Below, piece after piece: positions 5,949 to 12,347 of a DNA stretch of 12,347 bases (its first letter is position 1; each line of letters starts with the position of its first letter). Origin of the DNA: an uncultured Porphyromonadaceae bacterium (lineage in GTDB: Bacteria > Bacteroidota > Bacteroidia > Bacteroidales > Muribaculaceae). A program made the translations under genes and the position numbers. Below the pieces are notes generated by a model. That model ran no database searches. It had not been told where the DNA came from and saw only the letters and a program-made list of their open reading frames with translations. The stretch covers positions 1 through 12,347 of the forward strand of contig CAJJQT010000027.1 of the NCBI GenBank assembly GCA_905193995.1, written 5' to 3'.

Positions 5949-7487
5949 ATGTTCAAAGACCATCCCAGGGGACTTATTCCCGCCGCTCTGAGCAACATGG
6001 GCGAGCGCTTCGGCTACTACATCATGAACGCCGTGCTCGTGCTGTTCCTGTGCTCCAAATTCGGCCTCTCCGACGAGACCAGCGGCATCATCTACTCGTG
6101 CTTCTACGCCGGCATCTACATCCTGAGCCTGGTCGGCGGCTATATCGCCGACCGCACCCAGAACTACAAGGGAACCATCATCCGCGGCCTGATCGTGATG
6201 ACGCTCGGCTACGCCGTGCTCGCCGTGCCCATCCTGGCCACGAGCGACAATCACGTCTGGCTGCTCATACTCACCTGCGGCGCCCTGTTCCTGATCGCCT
6301 TCGGCAACGGCCTCTTCAAGGGCAACCTGCAGGCCATCGTGGGCCAACTCTACGACAATCCCAAATACGCCGCCAAGCGCGACGCCGGATTCCAGATCTT
6401 CTACGTGTTCATCAACATCGGCGGCCTGATCGCACCGTTCGTGGCTCCGATGCTCCGCTCGTGGTGGCTCGGCGTCCACGGCCTGACCTACAACGCCCAG
6501 CTGCCCGCCATGGCCCACCAGTACCTGTCGGCAACAGACTCGATGAACGACGAGAACATGAACAACCTCTACGCGCTGATCTCCGACGTCGGCGGCAACG
6601 TGTCGCAGGTGTCGGCCGACGTGCAGGCATTCTGCTCCGAGTACCTCGACGTGTTCAACACCGGCATCCACTACTCGTTCATCGCCTCCATTGCCGCAAT
6701 GCTCATCTCGCTCTGCATCTTCCTGATGTGCAAGAACTCGCTGCCCAACCCGGCCCGCAAGGAGGCCGCCCAGGTACAGCAGTACACCGCCGAGGAGAAG
6801 ATCGCCATGGCCAAGGAAATCAAGCAGCGCATGTACGCCCTGTTCGCCGTACTCGGCATCGCCATCTTCTTCTGGTTCTCGTTCCACCAGAACGGTACGT
6901 CGCTGTCGCTCTTCGCCCGCGACTTCGTCAAGACCGACGCCATCGCGCCCGAGATATGGCAGGCCGTCAATCCCTTCTTCGTCATCGTACTCACCCCGCT
7001 TGTGATGGTGATCTTCAGCAGCCTCGCCCGCCGCGGCAAGGAGATATCGACCCCGCGCAAGATCGGCATCGGCATGGGCATCGCCGGCCTGGCCTACCTG
7101 TTCCTGATGATCTACAGCTATCAGATGGATTATCCGTCGGCCGAGACCTTCCGCGCCATGCCGCCGGCTGCCGCCGAAGCCATGCGCTCGGGCTGGTGGA
7201 TCATGTTCGTGATCTACTTCTTCCTGACCGTGGCCGAGCTGTTCATCTCGCCGCTGGGCCTGTCGTTCGTGTCGAAAGTGGCTCCCAAGCACATGCAGGG
7301 CCTCTGCCAGGGCCTGTGGCTGGGCGCCACCGCCGTGGGCAACCTGCTGCTGTGGGTCGGCCCGCTGATGTACAACGCATGGCCCATCTGGGAGGCCTGG
7401 GGAGTATTCCTGGCCGTCTGCCTCGTGTCGATGATCGTGATGTTCTCGATGGTCAAGTGGCTCGAGCGCGTCACCGCCGACAAGTGA
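5949..7487 (+). CDS. POT-family proton-coupled di/tripeptide transporter
   Basis: A 512-residue inner-membrane MFS protein of the proton-dependent oligopeptide transporter (PTR2/POT) family. The first-helix motif reads NMGERFGYY (16-24), so the ER of the ExxER proton-coupling motif is present but the first Glu is Asn16. This variant seems usual in Bacteroidetes members. FQIFYVFINIGG (148-159) matches the second POT signature (FYxxINxG), and GNGLFKGN (119-126) supplies the conserved Lys124. Hydrophobic segments are consistent with 12-14 helices, with a polar loop at about 190-240 and a charged cytoplasmic loop at about 262-292. The substrate is probably short peptides, which fits a gut lifestyle. 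It begins 47 bp after sufE with no terminator or TAnnTTTG box between, so it may be the last gene of the operon. The region after it holds a large palindrome. Confidence 0.93.
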   Translation: MFKDHPRGLIPAALSNMGERFGYYIMNAVLVLFLCSKFGLSDETSGIIYSCFYAGIYILSLVGGYIADRTQNYKGTIIRGLIVMTLGYAVLAVPILATSDNHVWLLILTCGALFLIAFGNGLFKGNLQAIVGQLYDNPKYAAKRDAGFQIFYVFINIGGLIAPFVAPMLRSWWLGVHGLTYNAQLPAMAHQYLSATDSMNDENMNNLYALISDVGGNVSQVSADVQAFCSEYLDVFNTGIHYSFIASIAAMLISLCIFLMCKNSLPNPARKEAAQVQQYTAEEKIAMAKEIKQRMYALFAVLGIAIFFWFSFHQNGTSLSLFARDFVKTDAIAPEIWQAVNPFFVIVLTPLVMVIFSSLARRGKEISTPRKIGIGMGIAGLAYLFLMIYSYQMDYPSAETFRAMPPAAAEAMRSGWWIMFVIYFFLTVAELFISPLGLSFVSKVAPKHMQGLCQGLWLGATAVGNLLLWVGPLMYNAWPIWEAWGVFLAVCLVSMIVMFSMVKWLERVTADK

Positions 7488-7526
7488 TCGTGGCGCAGAC
7501 ATAATCTTACCGCATCCACAAAATAA

Positions 7527-7599
7527 GGAAAGCAGGCGGTCCCCGCCTGCGGCCGGTTGCTATAGTAATCAGGCCGCAGGCTCGGAGCGCCTGCTTTCC
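7527..7599. repeat. 73-bp nested palindrome (REP/BIME-like intergenic element)
   Basis: Two 28-bp arms (7527-7554 and 7572-7599) are inverted copies of each other with 3 mismatches, around a 17-bp centre containing CTATAG. Each arm is itself a small palindrome, with GCAGGCGG (7532-7539) pairing with CCGCCTGC (7543-7550), and GCAGGC (7576-7581) with GCCTGC (7589-7594). The alternative long-range pairings are perfect: 7527-7538 with 7588-7599 (12 bp) and 7545-7554 with 7572-7581 (10 bp). The RNA could therefore fold as two small hairpins or one long one. It lies 39 bp after the transporter stop and may end the upstream operon, but no T-run follows on the plus strand. On the minus strand TTATTTTG follows. 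A dispersed intergenic repeat or an extragenic termination/stability element is the best reading. Confidence 0.85.
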
Positions 7600-7692
7600 A
7601 TGTACACATTATTAATAAATTTTAATATACGTAGTAGACGTTTTGACCAACATCTTGGGATAAACCGCCAATATCATTGCACAAAAAAGTCG

Positions 7693-7700
7693 TAACTTTG
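7693..7700 (+). promoter_or_regulatory. -7 promoter box of the RND efflux operon
   Basis: TAACTTTG followed by CA is a perfect Bacteroidetes -7 element, 70 bp before the adaptor ATG at 7771. No TTTG or TTG is found 19-23 bp upstream, so the -33 box is degenerate, which may mean activator dependence or weak basal expression. The predicted leader is about 65 nt, AT-rich, and I see no clear riboswitch or operator palindrome in it. Confidence 0.75.
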
Positions 7701-7770
7701 CATCGCAAACGTGTGTATTACGTGTTCTTATAGGTACAGACTGACAATAACAAGCAACAACATAATAACA

Positions 7771-8949
7771 ATGAAGAAGATTAAATCACTGACACTCACA
7801 TGCCTTGTGACGACCGCTACGCTCGGTGCGCTCCTGTCGTCGTGCGGCAAGAAAGACGAAAGTGCCCAGCAGGCCCAGGCTCCCCAGCTGCAGGTGCTGA
7901 CAGTAGAACAAGGCGATGCGACGCTGTACAAGAGCCTCCCCGCCACACTCAAAGGCAAGACCGACGTAGACATCCGCCCGCAGGTATCGGGCAACATCAC
8001 CGCAGTACACGTCGAGGAAGGCCAGCACGTGCGCAAGGACCAGGTACTCTTCACGCTCGACCAGGTGCCCTACCAGGCAGCAGTCGACCAGGCCCTGTCG
8101 GCCGTGAACTCGGCCAAGACCGCCGTGGCCACCTCTGAAATCAACGTAAGCAACCAGAAGGCTCTCTACGAGCGCAACATCATACCCCAGACCCAGTATC
8201 AGGTGGCCGAGAATCAGCTTGCACAGGCCAAAGCCCAGCTCGCCCAGGCCCAGGCAGCCCTGACGTCGGCACGCAACCAGCTGTCGTACACCGTCGTGAA
8301 GGCTCCGTCGGACGGCGTCGTGGGCGCCATCCCCTACCGCGTGGGCGCGCTCGCATCGCCCTCGATGATGACCCCGCTGACGACCGTGAGCGACAACTCC
8401 GAAGTGTATGCCTACATAGCCTTGAACCAGAACGATCTGCTCGGGATGACCGACGGCGGCACGCGCTCGCTCGAAAGCGCCGTCAAGGACATTCCGAACC
8501 TGAAACTCGTGCTTAGCAACGGCACTGAATATCCCCTCGAGGGCCGCATCGAGAGCGTCTCGGGCCTCGTCGACAACGCGACGGGCGCGGCCAGCGTTCG
8601 CGTGCTCTTCCCCAACCCCTCGGGCATGCTCCGCAGCGGCTACACAGGCCAGGTCCTCATCCCTGTCCAGGCCACCAACAGCATCCTCATCCCGCAGAAA
8701 TCGACCTATGAGATGCAGGATATGCGCTACGTATTCACCCTCAACGACAGCAACATCACCGTCCCGACCCGCATCGAGGTCATGGAACTCAACGACGGCA
8801 AAAGCTTCGTAGTCACCGAAGGCCTCAAGCCCGGCGACCGCATCGTCACCGAAGGCATCGGCACGACTGTCCGCGCCGGCATGCCCGTCCAGCCCGTCGA
8901 CGCCAAGGCAGCCGAAGAGGCAGCAGCCCCCGCAGCAGCCCAGGAATAA
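7771..8949 (+). CDS. RND efflux periplasmic adaptor subunit (membrane fusion lipoprotein)
   Basis: A 392-residue AcrA/MexA-type adaptor that links an inner-membrane RND pump to an outer-membrane channel. The N terminus MKKIKSL...ALLSSC is a lipoprotein signal with lipobox Cys25. The first half of the lipoyl domain is at about 66-100 (RPQVSGNITAVHVEEGQHV), and an Ala/Gln-rich alpha-hairpin coiled coil runs from about 101 to 172. The second lipoyl half (TVVKAPSDGVVG, 174-185) is followed by the beta-barrel (about 205-300) and the membrane-proximal domain (about 300-375). The tail from about 378 is Ala/Glu-rich. Length is typical. The frame is open upstream from 7711, but ATG 7771 is chosen because it begins the signal peptide and lies downstream of the promoter's likely start site. 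The pump gene follows after 29 bp, so the two form one operon. No local regulator gene is present in the window. Confidence 0.95.
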   Translation: MKKIKSLTLTCLVTTATLGALLSSCGKKDESAQQAQAPQLQVLTVEQGDATLYKSLPATLKGKTDVDIRPQVSGNITAVHVEEGQHVRKDQVLFTLDQVPYQAAVDQALSAVNSAKTAVATSEINVSNQKALYERNIIPQTQYQVAENQLAQAKAQLAQAQAALTSARNQLSYTVVKAPSDGVVGAIPYRVGALASPSMMTPLTTVSDNSEVYAYIALNQNDLLGMTDGGTRSLESAVKDIPNLKLVLSNGTEYPLEGRIESVSGLVDNATGAASVRVLFPNPSGMLRSGYTGQVLIPVQATNSILIPQKSTYEMQDMRYVFTLNDSNITVPTRIEVMELNDGKSFVVTEGLKPGDRIVTEGIGTTVRAGMPVQPVDAKAAEEAAAPAAAQE

Positions 8950-8978
8950 ACTCCCAACCATTCAAAAGCTAATTCAAA

Positions 8979-11900
8979 ATGAAACTTGATACATTTATCA
9001 ACCGGCCTGTGCTGTCGACGGTGATCTCGATCTTCATCGTGCTGCTCGGTCTGCTCGGCATGGTCTCCCTGCCTATCACGCAGTACCCCGACATCGCGCC
9101 GCCCACGATCCAGGTATCCACTACCTACAACGGCGCCAACGCCCAGGCCGTGCTCAACTCGGTGATCGCACCGCTTGAAGAATCGATCAACGGCGCCGAG
9201 GGCATGCAGTACATCACCTCGACAGCCACCAACACCGGCTCGGCAACCATCACCGTCACATTCGAACAGGGATTCGACCCCGACATGGCCGCCGTCGACG
9301 TCCAGAACCGCGTGGCCAAGGCCTCGAATCTGCTGCCATCGGAAGTCAACCAGGTCGGCGTGCAGACCCAGAAGCGCCAGACCTCGATGCTCGTCGGCGT
9401 GGCCCTGATCGACACGGCAGGGCAGTACAGCGAGGAATTTCTCGACAACTACATGAAGATCAACGTAGTGCCTGTGCTGCAGCGTATCTCTGGCGTGGGC
9501 GACGTCATGAACTTCGGCGCCGACTACTCCATGCGCGTGTGGCTTAAGCCCGACGTCATGGCCCAGTACGGCCTGATGCCGACCGACGTGGCCGGCGCGC
9601 TGGCCGAGCAGAACGTCGAGGCCGCTCCCGGCGCCTTCGGCGAGCAGGGCGACCAGTCGTTCCAGTACCCGATGCGCTACCGCGGCCGTCTGACCACGCC
9701 CGAGGAATTCGGCGACATCGTCATCAGCGCCAAGCCCACCGGTGAGGTGCTCCGTCTGAAAGACGTGGCCGAAATCGAGCTCGGACGCGTGACCTACGGC
9801 TTCCACAACAAGGCCAACGGCCACCCGGCATCGATGGCCATGGTATTCCAGACAGCCGGCTCGAACGCCACCCAGATCATCAACGACGTGCTGGCCGAGG
9901 TCGACAAGATGAAAGCCGACCTTCCCGACGGCCTGATCTTCGACATCCCGATGAACAACAACGACTTCCTCTACGCGTCGATCGACAATGTGATCCGCAC
10001 GCTTATCGAGGCCTTCGTACTGGTGTTCCTCGTCACATATGTATTCCTGCAGGACTTCCGCTCCACCATCATCCCGGCCATCGCCATCCCGGTGGCGCTG
10101 ATCGGTACGTTCTTCGTGCTCAACCTGATCGGCTTCTCGATCAACCTGATCACCCTGTCGGCTCTGGTACTTGCGATCGCGATTGTGGTCGACGACGCCA
10201 TTGTGGTGGTCGAGGCAGTCCATGCCAAGCTCGACCAGGGCTACAAGTCGGCCCGGCGCGCCTCGATCGACGCCATGAGCGAGATCGCCGGCGCCCTGGT
10301 GTCGATCACCCTGGTCATGATGCTGGTGTTCATCCCCGTGTCGTTCATGCCCGGCACCGCCGGCGTCTTCTACCAGCAGTTCGGCCTCACGATGGCCATC
10401 GCCATCGGCTTCTCGGCCGTGAACGCACTGACGCTGTCGCCCGCGCTGTGCGCCGTGTTCCTCAAGCCGCACAACGACGACCGCTCGCTGGGCCAGCGCA
10501 TGGGCGAAGCCTACGGAGCCGCCACCGAGGTACTCACCAAGAAGTACAAGCGCTCGTTCGGGCTCAACTTCCCGCCGCTGATCACCCTGCTGCTCCTGTG
10601 CGCTACGGTCTACTTCATGATCGCCCACTGGTTCTCGGCCCACAACATGGTGCACCTGGCCATCGCCTGCGCCTGCGCCGTACTGACCATCCTCGGCCTC
10701 TTCGGCAAGCGCTTCCACCGCGCCTTCGAACGCGGCTACAACGCCATGCTCGGGGGATATAAGAAGGGGGTACGCTTCTTCGCCAAGCACCGCATCGCAT
10801 CGTTCAGCACCGTCGTAGCGGCCGTCGCCGTCCTCGCCTACCTGATGATGACCACTCCGAGCGCCATGGTGCCCGACGAGGACACCGGCTTCATGTTCGC
10901 CATGGTCGACATGCCCGCCGGCACATCGCAGGAACGCACCACCGAGGTACTCGACCAGCTCGAGACCATCGTCATGGCCAATCCGGCCGTGCGTCTGGTG
11001 CAGACCATCAACGGCTACTCGTTCGTGGCCGGCCAGGGCGCCACTTACGGCACCCTGCTGATCAAGCTCAAGAACTGGGACGACCGCACCAAGGACGAGT
11101 CGGTCACCAACGTCATACAGCAGCTCTATGCCGCAACCTCCACCGTCAAGGACGGCCGCGTCATCTTCATCGCGCCGCCTATGATCACCGGCTATTCCGT
11201 GACCAACGGCTTCGAAATGAAGATGCAGGACAAGACCGGCGGCAGCATCGACCAGTTCTACGCCGTAGTACAGGCATTCCTCGGACAGCTCAACGCCCAG
11301 CCCGAAATCCAGGTGGCATACACCACGTTCAACCCCACCTTCCCGCAGTACATGATCGACATCGACGCCGCCAAGTGCAAGCAGGCCGGTATCTCGCCGT
11401 CGACCATCCTGTCGACCCTCCAGGGCTACTACGGCGGTATGTACGTGTCGAACTTCAACCGCTTCGGCAAGATCTACCGCGTCATGATGCAGGCCAATCC
11501 CGAAAGCCGCGTGTCGCTCCAGACCCTCAGCGAAGTGAAGGTGCGCAACGGCGCCGAAATGGCCCCGATCGACAACTTCGTCAAGCTCACCCGCGTCTAC
11601 GGCCCCGACCTGCTCAACCGCTTCAACCTCTTCAACTCGATCTCCGTCACCGGTAACCCGGCTCCTGGCTACTCGTCGGGCGACGCCATCGCCGCCATCG
11701 AGCGCGTGGCCGCCCAGACGCTGCCCCAGGGCTACGGCTTCGAGTACGCCGGCATGACCCGCGAAGAGGCCGGCAGCTCCAGCGGCAGCTCCACAGCCAT
11801 GATCTTCGGCCTGTGTCTGCTCTTCGTCTACCTGCTGCTTTCGGCGCAGTACGAGAGCTACTTCCTGCCCTGGGCCGTGATCCTGTCGATTCCGTTCGGC

Positions 11901-12347
11901 CTGATGGGCTCGTTCATCTTCGCCTCGATCTTCGGCATCACAAACAACATCTACCTGCAGATCGCCCTCATCATGCTTATCGGCCTGCTGGCCAAGAACG
12001 CCATCCTCATCGTCGAGTTCGCCCTTGAGCGCCGTCACTCGGGCATGAGCATCTTCAACGCCGCCGTTGCCGGCGCCGCCGCCCGTCTGCGTCCTATCCT
12101 GATGACGTCGCTGGCCATGGTCATCGGCCTGCTGCCCATGATGCTCTCGACCGGCGTAGGCGCCAACGGCAACCGCGCCCTCGGCACCGGATCAGTCGGC
12201 GGCATGCTCATCGGCATGATCCTCCAGATCTTCATTGTTCCGGCCCTGTTCTGCGTCTTCGAGGCCATTCAGGAGAAGGTCAAGCCCATCAAATGGAAGG
12301 ATCAGGAAGAGGGAGGCACCATCGAGAGCGAAATCGAACAATATGCA
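8979..12347 (+). CDS. AcrB-like RND multidrug efflux transporter (3' end cut by window)
   Basis: An inner-membrane HAE-1-type RND pump, open from ATG 8979 to the last base (1123 codons, no stop seen). It begins MKLDTFINRPVLSTV as usual, with TM1 at about 10-29. The proton-relay residues are Asp405 and Asp406 in VVDDAIVVVE and Lys1006 in LLAKNAILIVEF, equivalent to AcrB Asp407, Asp408 and Lys940. Two periplasmic porter/docking loops lie at about 30-338 and 615-945. The Lys is shifted by about 66 residues relative to AcrB because of extra sequence at about 500-600, between TM6 and TM7, which contains two added hydrophobic segments (531-552 and 557-576). The protein should export hydrophobic drugs, bile salts or similar compounds with the upstream adaptor, though the substrate cannot be read from sequence. 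AcrB has 1049 residues, so adding the insertion puts the true end very near the window edge. An outer-membrane factor gene is expected next. Confidence 0.96.
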   Translation, partial: MKLDTFINRPVLSTVISIFIVLLGLLGMVSLPITQYPDIAPPTIQVSTTYNGANAQAVLNSVIAPLEESINGAEGMQYITSTATNTGSATITVTFEQGFDPDMAAVDVQNRVAKASNLLPSEVNQVGVQTQKRQTSMLVGVALIDTAGQYSEEFLDNYMKINVVPVLQRISGVGDVMNFGADYSMRVWLKPDVMAQYGLMPTDVAGALAEQNVEAAPGAFGEQGDQSFQYPMRYRGRLTTPEEFGDIVISAKPTGEVLRLKDVAEIELGRVTYGFHNKANGHPASMAMVFQTAGSNATQIINDVLAEVDKMKADLPDGLIFDIPMNNNDFLYASIDNVIRTLIEAFVLVFLVTYVFLQDFRSTIIPAIAIPVALIGTFFVLNLIGFSINLITLSALVLAIAIVVDDAIVVVEAVHAKLDQGYKSARRASIDAMSEIAGALVSITLVMMLVFIPVSFMPGTAGVFYQQFGLTMAIAIGFSAVNALTLSPALCAVFLKPHNDDRSLGQRMGEAYGAATEVLTKKYKRSFGLNFPPLITLLLLCATVYFMIAHWFSAHNMVHLAIACACAVLTILGLFGKRFHRAFERGYNAMLGGYKKGVRFFAKHRIASFSTVVAAVAVLAYLMMTTPSAMVPDEDTGFMFAMVDMPAGTSQERTTEVLDQLETIVMANPAVRLVQTINGYSFVAGQGATYGTLLIKLKNWDDRTKDESVTNVIQQLYAATSTVKDGRVIFIAPPMITGYSVTNGFEMKMQDKTGGSIDQFYAVVQAFLGQLNAQPEIQVAYTTFNPTFPQYMIDIDAAKCKQAGISPSTILSTLQGYYGGMYVSNFNRFGKIYRVMMQANPESRVSLQTLSEVKVRNGAEMAPIDNFVKLTRVYGPDLLNRFNLFNSISVTGNPAPGYSSGDAIAAIERVAAQTLPQGYGFEYAGMTREEAGSSSGSSTAMIFGLCLLFVYLLLSAQYESYFLPWAVILSIPFGLMGSFIFASIFGITNNIYLQIALIMLIGLLAKNAILIVEFALERRHSGMSIFNAAVAGAAARLRPILMTSLAMVIGLLPMMLSTGVGANGNRALGTGSVGGMLIGMILQIFIVPALFCVFEAIQEKVKPIKWKDQEEGGTIESEIEQYA

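Noticed and set aside
5853..7504. Two 549-codon open frames (one on each strand) across the peptide transporter
   Set aside because: One translation is Arg/Pro/His-rich and the other His/Asp/Glu-rich, without domain features. The transporter frame has clear POT motifs and membrane helices, so both are shadows.
7527..7599. Canonical rho-independent terminator of the peptide transporter gene
   Set aside because: The stems are strong but no T-run follows on the plus strand; the symmetry of the arms fits a dispersed palindromic element better, though a role in 3' end formation is not excluded.
7711..7770. N-terminal extension of the adaptor by 20 residues
   Set aside because: ATG 7771 begins a perfect lipoprotein signal peptide; the extension is polar, precedes the signal and would put a start almost at the predicted transcription start.
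8727..12038. A 1103-codon open frame on the minus strand opposite the efflux genes
   Set aside because: It is rich in His, Asp, Glu, Val and Gly with no recognisable domain and lies exactly antisense to the clear adaptor and RND pump. Long antisense frames are expected in GC-rich genes with strong third-position G/C bias.

Overview
The window looks like chromosomal DNA of a GC-rich gut-type Bacteroidales bacterium. Muribaculaceae is my best guess at family and is less certain than the order. The order call rests on Bacteroidetes-type promoter boxes (TAnnTTTG, three clear cases, two of them TAACTTTG), the absence of Shine-Dalgarno sites before the genes, lipoprotein signals of the LLSSC kind, a C-terminal secretion-tag-like tail on a predicted esterase, and a periplasmic glutaminyl cyclase of the Bacteroidetes type. 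No mobile element, integrase, CRISPR array or phage gene is visible.

Left part (1-1570). Positions 42-140 hold three tandem copies of a 33-bp unit with an invariant 12-bp core. A secreted alpha/beta-hydrolase esterase (145-1275) follows on the minus strand. Upstream of it, also on the minus strand, lies a tRNA-Leu(CAA) gene with its own rho-independent terminator and a textbook promoter. The 112-bp gap between the tRNA and rlmN carries divergent promoters, and the rlmN message appears to have a very short leader.

Middle part (1570-7487). Six genes run on the plus strand: rlmN, pdxA, a sugar-phosphate-type nucleotidyltransferase, an M28-fold glutaminyl-peptide cyclotransferase, sufE and a POT-family peptide transporter. 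The first five overlap by 8, 4, 26 and 4 bp, so they are almost certainly one transcription unit; the transporter follows after 47 bp. The functions are housekeeping but varied: rRNA methylation, vitamin B6 synthesis, nucleotide-sugar chemistry, N-terminal pyroglutamate formation, Fe-S assembly and peptide uptake. Pyridoxal phosphate from the PdxA pathway is the cofactor of SufS, the partner of SufE, which is one plausible functional link.

Right part (7488-12347). A 283-bp spacer contains a 73-bp nested palindrome and a strong -7 promoter box. It leads into a tripartite efflux operon: a lipoprotein membrane-fusion adaptor and an AcrB-like RND pump that runs off the right edge after 1123 codons. 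The pump carries the proton-relay residues and an unusual stretch of about 65 residues with two extra hydrophobic segments between TM6 and TM7. The outer-membrane channel gene would be expected just beyond the window.

I do not see a clearly new defence or biosynthetic system here. The best leads are the 33-bp repeat array, the nested palindrome and the RND insertion.
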